Assembly (NCBI GenBank): GCA_037892765.1 | Contig: JBBKBW010000003.1 | Length of the DNA stretch: 64,000 nt | Direction: 5' to 3' (one strand) | DNA from: Clostridium_AQ sp900552125 | GTDB taxonomy: Bacteria > Bacillota_I > Bacilli_A > Erysipelotrichales > Erysipelotrichaceae | Shown here: one piece after another, positions 23,228 to 30,971 of the stretch | How the letters are laid out: every line of letters begins with the position of its first letter | Numbering within the stretch: the stretch's first letter is position 1 | The notes under the pieces: model-generated | The model's input: the letters and a program-made list of their open reading frames with translations, nothing else | Databases searched by the model: none | Told to the model about the DNA's origin: nothing | Made by a program: the position numbers and the translations under genes

Positions 23228-24094
23228 ATGTTAATGAATATGAAAGATTTATTGAAAGTAGCGCAGGAAAATCATTTTGCAGTTCCAGCATTTAATATTG
23301 GTAGTGACCAATTGTTAAAAGCGGTAATGAAGAAAGTGAATGAACTAAAATCACCTGTTATTTTGGAAATGAGCCCAGATGAATTTGAATTTGTTGGTTA
23401 CGGACAAATTAAAGCGATGATTTATGAGGCGGCTCAAACAGATGTACCTGTATGTATTCACTTAGATCATGGAGATACATATGAAACAGTTGTTCGTGCA
23501 ATTCAGGCAGGAATGACATCTGTTATGATCGATGCATCTAAATTACCATATGAAGAGAACGTTGCAATTACTAAAAAGGTTGTCGAAACTGCGCATATAG
23601 CTAATGTATCTGTTGAATCAGAATTAGGTACTATAGGAACTACAGGTAACTCTATTGAAGGAGGAACTGAAGGAGTTATATATACTGTACCAGCTGAGGC
23701 AAAACAATTTATTGAAGATACTGGTATCGATACATTTGCGGTGGCAATTGGGACAGCACATGGTATATATCCAAAAGATATGAAACCAAAATTGAGAATT
23801 GATATTTTGAATGATATAACTGAACAAGTAAAAGTACCTTTAGTGTTGCATGGCGGTTCTTCTAATAAAGATGAAGAAATCTCTGCAGCAGTAGAAAATG
23901 GAATTTGTAAAATCAATATTTCTAGTGATATCAAAATTGCATTTTATAATAAATGCAGAGAAGTATTAAATGCAAATCCGGACTTCCGTGAACCACTTCA
24001 GATTTATCCTGAATGTATGGAAGAATGTGGTAAAGTAGTAGAAGAAAAATGTCGTTTATTTAACTCAGTAGATAAGGCAAAACTATACTATTAA
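23228..24094 (+). CDS. Class II ketose-bisphosphate aldolase (second of a pair)
   Basis: 288-aa zinc aldolase with HLDHGDTYETV (Asp and zinc His), VESELGTIG, AVAIGTAHGIYP (zinc His), VLHGGSSN and INISSDIK (phosphate binding). The first of three closely spaced in-frame ATGs (MLMNM) is 9 bases from AGGAGG and is chosen. Its insert TTGNSIEGGTEG resembles that of fructose-bisphosphate aldolases. Two non-identical class II aldolases in tandem suggest division between two stereoisomers or that one subunit has another role. A terminator follows at once. Confidence 0.87.
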   Translation: MLMNMKDLLKVAQENHFAVPAFNIGSDQLLKAVMKKVNELKSPVILEMSPDEFEFVGYGQIKAMIYEAAQTDVPVCIHLDHGDTYETVVRAIQAGMTSVMIDASKLPYEENVAITKKVVETAHIANVSVESELGTIGTTGNSIEGGTEGVIYTVPAEAKQFIEDTGIDTFAVAIGTAHGIYPKDMKPKLRIDILNDITEQVKVPLVLHGGSSNKDEEISAAVENGICKINISSDIKIAFYNKCREVLNANPDFREPLQIYPECMEECGKVVEEKCRLFNSVDKAKLYY

Positions 24095-24100
24095 TAAATT

Positions 24101-24122
24101 GGAGCAAAGTGCTCCTTTTTTT
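24101..24122 (+). terminator. Terminator of the second PTS/aldolase operon
   Basis: GGAGCA-AAG-TGCTCC followed by seven T. Confidence 0.88.
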
Positions 24123-24198
24123 ATAAGAAAAATGAAATATAATATCAAAAAATTTTAAAAAACATTAAAATTTTATTCCAATTTAAAATGAAACATGA

Positions 24199-24228
24199 TA
24201 TACTATGCATATCAAGAAAGCGGTTACT
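24199..24228 (+). promoter_or_regulatory. -10 element and cre-like site upstream of the GH1 gene
   Basis: TATACT (24199-24204) is a plausible -10 box without a clear -35. Downstream, AAGAAAGCGGTTACT (24214-24228) fits the cre consensus with one mismatch (second base). Part of it (GAAAGCGGTTAC) is shared with the promoter at 28.06 kb (GAAAGCGATTAC). Confidence 0.5.
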
Positions 24229-24241
24229 AAGGAGGGCTGAG

Positions 24242-25699
24242 ATGAAATTTAAATGTAAAGAGAGAAAAATCTTGTGGGGAGGAGCAACTGCGGCAAGTCA
24301 ATATGAAGGGGGATGGAATGAAGGGGGAAAGGGTTTAGATACCCAAGATTGTAGACCTTATTTAAAGAGAACATCGAATGCCACAACTAATACTCGTTTA
24401 TTAACGAAAGATATAGTTGCTGAGGCTAAAAAGTCTACAGGTGGTTATTATCCATTTCGTAAAGGGTCAGATGGATATAACCGTATGGAAGAAGATATTT
24501 CATTATTAAAAGAGCTGGGTATTGATGTTTATCGCTTTTCTATAAGTTGGGCGCGTTTATTTCCAAATGGAGATGAGCAAGAACCAAATCAGGAAGGTAT
24601 TCAATATTATGACAAAATTATAAAAGCACTACATGATGCTGGTATAAAAATATTTTTAACTATGAATCATTATGCTATTCCTCTACATTTAGTAGAAGCT
24701 TACGGAGGCTGGACAAATCGGAAGCTGATTGATTTTTATGTAAGATTTGCAAAGGTTGTATTTGAAAATTGGGGAGATTATATTGATTATTATCTGCCAT
24801 TCAATGAAATCAATGCGGGTTATTTTTCTCCGTATAATGGTGTCGGCTTATTAAAACCAGAAAATGAGGCTTATGATCAATCCCTTGTTTTCCAATCATT
24901 GCATCATCAATTTGTTGCAAGTGCAAAAGTGATTGAGCTTGGTCATTCTATGGTCAAAGGGAAATTTGGCTGTATGATTGCTTGTTTTTGTTACTATCCA
25001 TACTCATGCAGTCCTGAGGATAATATGAAGATGGTTACAGAAGAAAATACAAATACCTGGTTTTGTGCAGACGTGTTGGCAAGAGGAAAGTATCCATCTT
25101 ATATGACAAGATTTTTTGAAGAACGTAGTATTGAATTTGAAATTACAAAAGAAGATGAAAATCTCTTAATGCATAATACTGCTGATTTTGTTTCCTTTTC
25201 TTATTACCAATCTTCAGTTGTTTCTTGTGAGGAAAAAGAAAAGACAGCAGGTAACTTAGTAGTAAGTACAAAAAATCCTTATTTAAAAGCAACTGAATGG
25301 GGTTGGCAGATAGATCCAATTGGTTTGAGAGTTACATTAAATAAAGTATATGATCGTTATCAGAAACCAGTCTTTATTTCAGAAAATGGAATGGGGAGTA
25401 GAGATGCTTTGGAATCAGATTTAACTATTCATGATGAATATAGAATTAAATATCTTAAGGAACATTTCGAACAAATCGAGGAAGCTATAAAAGACGGCGT
25501 AGATTTAATTGGATATATTATGTGGGGTATTATAGATATAGTATCTGCAGGCAGCTGTGAAATGGAGAAACGTTATGGCGTTGTTTATGTAGATGCAGAT
25601 AATTATGGAAATGGTACATATAATCGCTATAAGAAAGATAGCTTTACATGGTATCAAAATTTTATTAGAGAAAAGAGGGAAAGTGTAAATGGAAGATAA
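24242..25699 (+). CDS. GH1 6-phospho-beta-glycosidase
   Basis: Hydrolyses a beta-linked disaccharide phosphate delivered by PTS. The ATG after AAGGAGGG is the start (485 aa); the longer frame upstream reads through the promoter. YLPFNEINAGY holds the acid/base Glu and FISENGMG the nucleophile Glu. The segment SAGSCEMEKRYGVVYVD carries the Ser, Lys and Tyr that bind the 6-phosphate in this subgroup, marking a phospho-glycosidase. The lactose-family PTS genes nearby and MurQ immediately downstream (overlapping by 11 bases) suggest a cell-wall-derived or amino-sugar disaccharide; cellobiose-6-phosphate is the conventional alternative. Confidence 0.9.
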   Translation: MKFKCKERKILWGGATAASQYEGGWNEGGKGLDTQDCRPYLKRTSNATTNTRLLTKDIVAEAKKSTGGYYPFRKGSDGYNRMEEDISLLKELGIDVYRFSISWARLFPNGDEQEPNQEGIQYYDKIIKALHDAGIKIFLTMNHYAIPLHLVEAYGGWTNRKLIDFYVRFAKVVFENWGDYIDYYLPFNEINAGYFSPYNGVGLLKPENEAYDQSLVFQSLHHQFVASAKVIELGHSMVKGKFGCMIACFCYYPYSCSPEDNMKMVTEENTNTWFCADVLARGKYPSYMTRFFEERSIEFEITKEDENLLMHNTADFVSFSYYQSSVVSCEEKEKTAGNLVVSTKNPYLKATEWGWQIDPIGLRVTLNKVYDRYQKPVFISENGMGSRDALESDLTIHDEYRIKYLKEHFEQIEEAIKDGVDLIGYIMWGIIDIVSAGSCEMEKRYGVVYVDADNYGNGTYNRYKKDSFTWYQNFIREKRESVNGR

Positions 25700-26597
25700 A
25701 AGTTTAGCAAGATTAAATACGGAACAGCAAAATCCAGATACAGTGGATATCGATAGCTGTTCTACGGAAGAAGTTCTAATCAAAATAAATAATGAGGATC
25801 AAAAAGTTGCTGAGGTTGTAAGAAAGCAGATTCCTGCTATAACAGGGTTGGTAGAGGTTTCATATGAAGCAGTTAAAAATGGTGGGCGTATTATTTATAT
25901 AGGAGCTGGAACTTCTGGACGTTTAGGTATTTTAGATGCTTCTGAATGTCCTCCTACTTATGGTGTTTCACCAGATTTAGTACAAGGAATTATTGCTGGA
26001 GGAGAAAAGGCAATATTTACTGCTCAAGAGGGTGCAGAAGATTCATTTGATCAATGTATAGAAGATTTGAAAAAAAGAAACTTAAATTCTAAAGATATCG
26101 TTATCGGTCTAGCTGCAAGTGGAAGAACACCTTACGTTATAGGTGCTTTAAAGTATGCCAATTCTATTGGCGCAATGACAGGAAGCATTTGTTGTGTGGA
26201 AAATGCAGAAATTTCAAAATATGCTAAGTTTCCAGTAGAAGTTGTAACAGGTCCAGAAGTAGTAACGGGATCTACAAGAATGAAAGCGGGAACAGCAGAA
26301 AAAATGGTTTTAAATATGATATCTACTACAACTATGATAAAGATGGGAAAAGTTTTTCATAACTACATGGTAGATGTTCAGCCAACTAATATTAAACTAG
26401 AAAAGCGGGCATGCAGTATGATAAAAACAATTTTGGAGATAGATGATGAAGAAGCGCAAAAACTATTTATAGAGAGTGGTAAGAACGTAAAGACTGCAAT
26501 AATTATGAGTATTATGAATATGGATAAGGCAAATGCCCAAAAGGTTTTAGAAAAAGCAGATGGACATATTTCCAAAACAATTAGAGAAAGTTTATAA
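25689..26597 (+). CDS. murQ: N-acetylmuramic acid 6-phosphate etherase
   Basis: Removes the lactyl ether from MurNAc-6-phosphate, giving GlcNAc-6-phosphate and D-lactate, the key step of cell-wall sugar salvage. The 302-aa length is normal. NTEQQNPDTVDID near the N-terminus, IYIGAGTSGRLGILDASECPPTYG (SIS fold; shown here as the region around residues 62-85, with the catalytic Glu in SECPPTYG), GLAASGRTPYV, and EVVTGSTRMKAGTAEK are all diagnostic. It overlaps the GH1 gene by 11 bases and is followed by a lactose-family EIIA. Function very secure. Confidence 0.96.
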   Translation: MEDKSLARLNTEQQNPDTVDIDSCSTEEVLIKINNEDQKVAEVVRKQIPAITGLVEVSYEAVKNGGRIIYIGAGTSGRLGILDASECPPTYGVSPDLVQGIIAGGEKAIFTAQEGAEDSFDQCIEDLKKRNLNSKDIVIGLAASGRTPYVIGALKYANSIGAMTGSICCVENAEISKYAKFPVEVVTGPEVVTGSTRMKAGTAEKMVLNMISTTTMIKMGKVFHNYMVDVQPTNIKLEKRACSMIKTILEIDDEEAQKLFIESGKNVKTAIIMSIMNMDKANAQKVLEKADGHISKTIRESL

Positions 26598-26610
26598 AGG
26601 AGGATTTTTT

Positions 26611-26934
26611 ATGGAAAACATGGAATTAATTGTATTTGAATTAGTTAGTAATGGCGGTAATGCGAAAGGATTGGCATATGAAGCTATTGCTTGTGCAGAA
26701 AAAGGAGAATTTGATAAAGCTGAGGAATTATTAAAAGAAGCAAATGAAAGTCTTGTTGCTGCACATAAAGTGCAGACAGAAATGATTCAAGCAGAAGCTG
26801 CTGGTAAACATCATGATGTTACTGTTTTATTTGTTCATGCACAAGATCATTTAATGGCTGCTATTGAAGTTTGTACATTAGCAGAAAATTTAATTCGTAT
26901 GAATAAACGTTTATATGATTTAGAGAACAAATAG
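26611..26934 (+). CDS. PTS lactose/cellobiose-family EIIA component
   Basis: Phosphocarrier for the lactose-type PTS whose EIIB and EIIC lie 1.2 kb downstream. The ATG after AAGGAGG gives 107 aa, the normal length; the longer frame starts inside murQ. A helical bundle with ELVSNGGNAKGLAYEAI at the start and VTVLFVHAQDHLMAAI, with the phosphorylated His, is typical of PTS_IIA lactose domains. It is encoded with murQ rather than next to EIIB-EIIC, which ties this PTS to MurNAc metabolism. Confidence 0.93.
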   Translation: MENMELIVFELVSNGGNAKGLAYEAIACAEKGEFDKAEELLKEANESLVAAHKVQTEMIQAEAAGKHHDVTVLFVHAQDHLMAAIEVCTLAENLIRMNKRLYDLENK

Positions 26935-26942
26935 GAGTATAA

Positions 26943-27680
26943 ATGCAATTTAAAGAGATTATTGTTAATGATAAAGCAATTCGAGGCTTTTTGCATGAAG
27001 GGAAAAGTAATAATGTTGTCTGTATTGTACATGGCTTTATGGGCAATAAATCTGATCATCACTTTATGTTTCGAACATTTGGAGATGATATTTGTCAAGA
27101 AGGTTTTTCTGTATATCGATTTGATTTTCTAGGTTCCGGAGATAGCGATGGTACATTTTTTGAAGAAGAAAGTATAAATAGTCAAATTAATCAATGCAAA
27201 TGTGTAGTAAGACAGTTTCAAAAAGAAAATTATAAGGTACATTTATTTGCGTTTAGTTTAGGTGGAGTAATTGCATCTCATGTGGCTAAAGAGATAAAAG
27301 TGGAATCATTATTTTTGTTATCCCCAGCCGGGAATTTTGATGAAATATTATTTCAAATGACTAGTGATTCAATTGATAAAAACAATTTAGAAGTTAATGG
27401 ATTTAAGATAAATCCAAAATTAATGGAAGAGAGCAGAAATTTTGAATATTTTAATGGAATTGATAGGTATCAAGGTCCAGTAAAAATTGTTCAAGGTACA
27501 AATGATCAATATGTAAAAATGAAAAGCTTGCATAATTATAAAAAGGCATATGCAAAGGCTGAAATTGTTTTAGTCTCTGAAGCTGACCATTGTTATAGTA
27601 AGGTTTCATATACAGAGAGTGTTAGAAAGGAGATTCATGATTTTTATGGCAAAATTAAGAACTTGGCAAGTGAAGAATAA
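26943..27680 (+). CDS. Alpha/beta-hydrolase in the cell-wall salvage island, possible sugar esterase
   Basis: 245-aa cytoplasmic alpha/beta-hydrolase. Motifs: IVHGFMGNKSDH (oxyanion loop), FAFSLGGVIA with the nucleophile Ser, GTNDQYV with the acid residue and EADHCYS with the catalytic His. TAGGAG precedes the ATG. Its place between a lactose-type EIIA and EIIB, beside murQ, suggests de-esterification of modified cell-wall sugars, for example removal of O-acetyl groups from imported muropeptide disaccharides. This is inference from position only; the family (BAAT/feruloyl-esterase-like hydrolases) has many substrates. Confidence 0.8.
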   Translation: MQFKEIIVNDKAIRGFLHEGKSNNVVCIVHGFMGNKSDHHFMFRTFGDDICQEGFSVYRFDFLGSGDSDGTFFEEESINSQINQCKCVVRQFQKENYKVHLFAFSLGGVIASHVAKEIKVESLFLLSPAGNFDEILFQMTSDSIDKNNLEVNGFKINPKLMEESRNFEYFNGIDRYQGPVKIVQGTNDQYVKMKSLHNYKKAYAKAEIVLVSEADHCYSKVSYTESVRKEIHDFYGKIKNLASEE

Positions 27681-28008
27681 GAATATGAAGAGAAAATATA
27701 AATCTTCTGTAGGTATGACTGATTATGATATTCCAGTTTTTGGGTATAGAAGTGCGTTGCTTATTCTTTTGATAACATTTGGATCCTTATTGTTGGTACC
27801 TCAACTTTGTGAGTGGTTAAGAATCGACTATCGTTTACCTACTGTATTGTTTGGAGGCATTATTTCAGGCTTTTCAGTAGCATTTTCTCAATTTTTTATA
27901 GAAACAAAGACAGGTTTATGCAAATCATTTTGGATTGTTGGGGCACTCTTATCTGTATTTGTATCTTTTCTGATTTTTCTAGTTGTATATGCCGGAGTAA
28001 TAGCATAG
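27637..28008 (+). CDS. Small membrane protein of unknown function
   Basis: A 123-aa protein overlapping the hydrolase gene by 44 bases in another frame. The ATG follows AGAAAGGAG, so it is probably translated; an alternative start MKRKYKSS lies 16 codons in. Three hydrophobic segments are visible: ALLILLITFGSLLLVPQL, TVLFGGIISGFSVAFSQ and IVGALLSVFVSFLIFLVVYA. I do not recognise the family. The position in the MurNAc island suggests an accessory role in uptake or envelope handling. Confidence 0.65.
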   Translation: MIFMAKLRTWQVKNKNMKRKYKSSVGMTDYDIPVFGYRSALLILLITFGSLLLVPQLCEWLRIDYRLPTVLFGGIISGFSVAFSQFFIETKTGLCKSFWIVGALLSVFVSFLIFLVVYAGVIA

Positions 28009-28054
28009 TGTTAAAATAAAATTTCAAGAAAATAAATAAAAATATAAAATATTA

Positions 28055-28083
28055 TTGCAGGAAAGCGATTACAATGATATAAT
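28055..28083 (+). promoter_or_regulatory. Sigma-A promoter of the EIIB-EIIC-mupG operon
   Basis: TTGCAG, 17 bases, TATAAT. The 111 bases between the small membrane protein gene and EIIB hold only this promoter and its control sites. Confidence 0.87.
28059..28073 (+). promoter_or_regulatory. cre-like site in the promoter spacer
   Basis: AGGAAAGCGATTACA fits the cre consensus with one mismatch (second base) and sits between the -35 and -10 boxes. Confidence 0.6.
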
Positions 28084-28090
28084 GTAATCG
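28066..28090. promoter_or_regulatory. Inverted repeat flanking the -10 box, possible MurR-type operator
   Basis: CGATTACA (28066-28073) and TGTAATCG (28083-28090) are perfect inverted copies enclosing the -10 hexamer. A SIS-domain regulator encoded 3.9 kb downstream is the obvious candidate binder. Confidence 0.55.
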
Positions 28091-28119
28091 GTTAAAAAAT
28101 AATAGAAAGGAGATTTAAA

Positions 28120-28434
28120 ATGAAAGTATTATTAGTTTGTTCTCAAGGTATGTCTAGCGCTATTTGCGCAAAAGCATTACAAGAAGCTGCACAAAAAGAT
28201 GGAATTGATATGACTGTTTCTGAGTGCAGTACGCAAGCATTTGCAGAAGAAATTAAGAATGGGTACGCGATTGGATTAGTAGCTCCACAGATTCGTCATC
28301 GTTATGATGTATTGAAAGCTCAAGCTACTGAAGCAGGAGTTCCTTGCGTATTAATTCAGCCACAAGGCTATACGCCATTAGGTGGTGCAAAATTATTGGC
28401 TCAGATCAAAGCTGAGTTAGGCGATTTGAAATAA
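28120..28434 (+). CDS. PTS lactose/cellobiose-family EIIB component
   Basis: 104-aa phosphotransfer protein starting MKVLLVCSQGMSSAICAKAL, with the phosphorylated Cys7 in the P-loop-like fold of this family. GAAAGGAG precedes the ATG. It pairs with the EIIA encoded beside murQ and the EIIC encoded next. Confidence 0.93.
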   Translation: MKVLLVCSQGMSSAICAKALQEAAQKDGIDMTVSECSTQAFAEEIKNGYAIGLVAPQIRHRYDVLKAQATEAGVPCVLIQPQGYTPLGGAKLLAQIKAELGDLK

Positions 28435-28462
28435 TATATATTGAAAGAGAGGAGAGTAAAAG

Positions 28463-29818
28463 ATGTTTGATAAAATCACTAAATTTATGGATGAGAAATT
28501 ATCAACACCTATGGCCAAGTTAGCAGAGCAACGCCACTTACGTGCAATTCGTGATGGTATTATTGCTACTTTACCATTGATCATCGTTTCATCAATGTTC
28601 ATGGTTATTGCTTTCTTGCCAAATTCAATGCCACAAGATTGGGGGATTACACAGTTTATAGCTGAAAATCAGACTAAGATATTGATGCCATATCGTGTTT
28701 CTATGTACATTATGACATTATATGCTGTATTTGGTATTGGTTATTCACTAGCGCAATCTTATGATTTAGATGGACTTTCAGGAGGAATTCTTTCAGAATT
28801 AGCATTCTTATTAACAATTATTCCTTCATCTATACCAGCTGTAACAGAAGGGATAACAAATTTAGCTGCTTCAAATCAAGAATTAGCTGATTTTCTATCA
28901 CAAGTACCATCTGGATTTGTATTGCCAATGGGAAATTTAGGTTCTGCGGGAATGTTTGTTGGAATTATTGTTTCATTCTTTGCTGTTGAAGTATTCAGAT
29001 TAACACAGAAGAGTGGATTCAAAATTTCTATGCCACCTCAAGTACCACCTTCAGTAGCTAGATCTTTTGAAGCGTTAACTCCAACTGCAATTGTTCTATT
29101 AGTTGTAGCAACAATTACAATGTTTATCGGAATTGATGTACATTCTATTGTATCTACTATTATTTCACCATTAATCAAGGCTTCAGACTCTTTACCATCT
29201 GTAATTCTGATTATCTTCTTAACACAATTCTTCTGGTCATTTGGTATTCATGGCTGGTCAATCGTAGGTTCATTAGCTCGTCCATTATGGCTAGTATTAT
29301 TGGAAGAAAATACAACAGCATTTGCTTCTCATGCAGAAGTTGTTAACATTGCTGCTGAACCATTCTATCAGTGGTTTGTAATGATCGGTGGTTCAGGTGC
29401 AACATTAGGATTAGCAATCTTATTTGCTTTCAAATCACGTTCAGCATATGGTAAAGCACTAGGAAAAACAGCTTTAATTCCTTCAATCTTTAATATTAAT
29501 GAACCAATGATTTTTGGGGCTCCTATTGTATTAAATCCAATGTTAATTATTCCATTCATTATTGCACCAATCTTAAATGGTTTAATTGCTTGGTTTGCGA
29601 CATCTATGGGATTCGTTAATCATGTAGTTGCTAGTTCACCTTGGACACTGCCTGGACCTATTGGGGCATTCCTTGCTTGTGGTAGTGATTGGAGAGCTGC
29701 TGTATTAAGTATAGTATTGATTATCTTATCTATTGCAGTCTACTATCCATTCTTTAGAATGTATGATAACGGACTACACGAAGAAGAATCTCAAGATGAA
29801 TCAGTAAGTAAGGCTTAA
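28463..29818 (+). CDS. PTS lactose/cellobiose-family EIIC permease
   Basis: 451-aa membrane permease of the CelB/LicC type. Features: N-terminal HLRAIRDGIIATLPLIIVSS, SGGILSELAFLL, the FFWSFGIHGWSIVGS segment with conserved His, and FNINEPMIFGAPIVLNP, the substrate-site loop. Hydrophobic segments throughout. GAGAGGAGAG precedes the ATG. Followed by a GH170-type enzyme and an amino-sugar kinase, it probably imports a disaccharide such as MurNAc-GlcNAc or chitobiose rather than cellobiose. S. aureus instead uses the glucose-type MurP for this, so the assignment is an inference from neighbours. Confidence 0.93.
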   Translation: MFDKITKFMDEKLSTPMAKLAEQRHLRAIRDGIIATLPLIIVSSMFMVIAFLPNSMPQDWGITQFIAENQTKILMPYRVSMYIMTLYAVFGIGYSLAQSYDLDGLSGGILSELAFLLTIIPSSIPAVTEGITNLAASNQELADFLSQVPSGFVLPMGNLGSAGMFVGIIVSFFAVEVFRLTQKSGFKISMPPQVPPSVARSFEALTPTAIVLLVVATITMFIGIDVHSIVSTIISPLIKASDSLPSVILIIFLTQFFWSFGIHGWSIVGSLARPLWLVLLEENTTAFASHAEVVNIAAEPFYQWFVMIGGSGATLGLAILFAFKSRSAYGKALGKTALIPSIFNINEPMIFGAPIVLNPMLIIPFIIAPILNGLIAWFATSMGFVNHVVASSPWTLPGPIGAFLACGSDWRAAVLSIVLIILSIAVYYPFFRMYDNGLHEEESQDESVSKA

Positions 29819-29826
29819 TTAAATAG

Positions 29827-29857
29827 AAATGCTCTGTTAGAATATAACAGGGCATTT
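29827..29857 (+). terminator. Hairpin between EIIC and mupG
   Basis: AAATGCTCTGTTA pairs with TAACAGGGCATTT (one G-U), 5-base loop, few T following; likely partial termination or RNA protection inside the operon. Confidence 0.55.
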
Positions 29858-29876
29858 ATTGTAAGAGGAGGCACAT

Positions 29877-30968
29877 ATGAGAAAATTAGGTATTTCAATA
29901 TATCCAGAAAAATCAGATAAAGAAACCATTCTATCTTATATCGACAAAGCTGCAGAACATGGGTTTTCAAGAATCTTTTCTTGCTTATTATCAGTGGAGA
30001 AAAGCAAAGAAGAGATAAAACAGGACTTTAAAGAAATTAATTTATATGCAAAAGAAAAAGGATTTGAAATTATAGTAGATGTAGCCCCTAGAGTTTTTTC
30101 ACAACTAGGAATTAGCTATCAGGATTTGTCCTTTTTTAAAGAAATTGGAGCTGATGGGTTACGATTAGATGTTGGATTTACAGGTAGTGAAGAATCACTT
30201 ATGACATTCAATCCATATGATTTAAAAATTGAAATCAACATGAGTAATGATGTAAGTACAATCGATACAATTATGGATTATCAGCCAAATCGCTATAATT
30301 TATATGGCTGTCATAATTTTTATCCACATGTACATTCAGGTTTAGAAATAAATTTCTTTAAGAAATGTACAGAACGATTTAAAAAGTATGGCTTGCATAC
30401 TGCTGCTTTTGTTACTAGTCAAAATGAGAATACATTTGGATCATGGCCGGTAACAGAAGGTTTACCAACATTAGAAATGCATAGGAATTTACCAATCGAT
30501 GTACAAGTTCAGCATTTTATTGCAATGGACTGTGTTGATGATATAATTATTTCTAATTGTTATCCAACTGATGAAGAATTAGACAGTATCAGCAACATTG
30601 ATTTATCACTTGTTACATTCCATGTAGATTTAGAAAATAATGTTCCTGAAATTGAACAAAAAATATTGTTTGAAGAACTGCATTTTAACCGTGGTGATAA
30701 AAATGAAAATATGATTCGTTCTACACAAAGTAGAGTTAAATATAAAGGACATAATTTTGAATTATTTAATCCAAAAGAAATTATTCAAAGAGGAGACATT
30801 GTAATTGAAAGTAGTGAATATGGGCATTATGCAGGAGAACTACAGATTGCATTACATGATATGAAAAACTCTGGTATGTCTAATGTAGTTGGACATATTA
30901 GAGAAGAAGAATTATTTTTACTAGATTACATTAAACCATGGCAGAAATTCCGTTTTCGCAAAGGATAA
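29877..30968 (+). CDS. mupG: MupG-like 6-phospho-N-acetylmuramidase (GH170, formerly DUF871)
   Basis: Predicted to split MurNAc-6-P-GlcNAc into MurNAc-6-P and GlcNAc inside the cell, as described for S. aureus MupG. The 363-aa protein starts LGISIYPEKS and carries a TIM barrel with VDVAPRVFSQLG, GADGLRLDVGFTG, NLYGCHNFYPHVHSGL and FGSWPVTEGLPTLEMHR, then a smaller C-terminal domain (YKGHNFELFNPKEII). These are the DUF871 signatures. GTAAGAGGAGG precedes the start. It sits between a disaccharide PTS and a sugar kinase, with murQ in the same island, as the pathway requires. The family is certain; its exact bond preference is inferred. Confidence 0.88.
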   Translation: MRKLGISIYPEKSDKETILSYIDKAAEHGFSRIFSCLLSVEKSKEEIKQDFKEINLYAKEKGFEIIVDVAPRVFSQLGISYQDLSFFKEIGADGLRLDVGFTGSEESLMTFNPYDLKIEINMSNDVSTIDTIMDYQPNRYNLYGCHNFYPHVHSGLEINFFKKCTERFKKYGLHTAAFVTSQNENTFGSWPVTEGLPTLEMHRNLPIDVQVQHFIAMDCVDDIIISNCYPTDEELDSISNIDLSLVTFHVDLENNVPEIEQKILFEELHFNRGDKNENMIRSTQSRVKYKGHNFELFNPKEIIQRGDIVIESSEYGHYAGELQIALHDMKNSGMSNVVGHIREEELFLLDYIKPWQKFRFRKG

Positions 30969-30971
30969 TAT

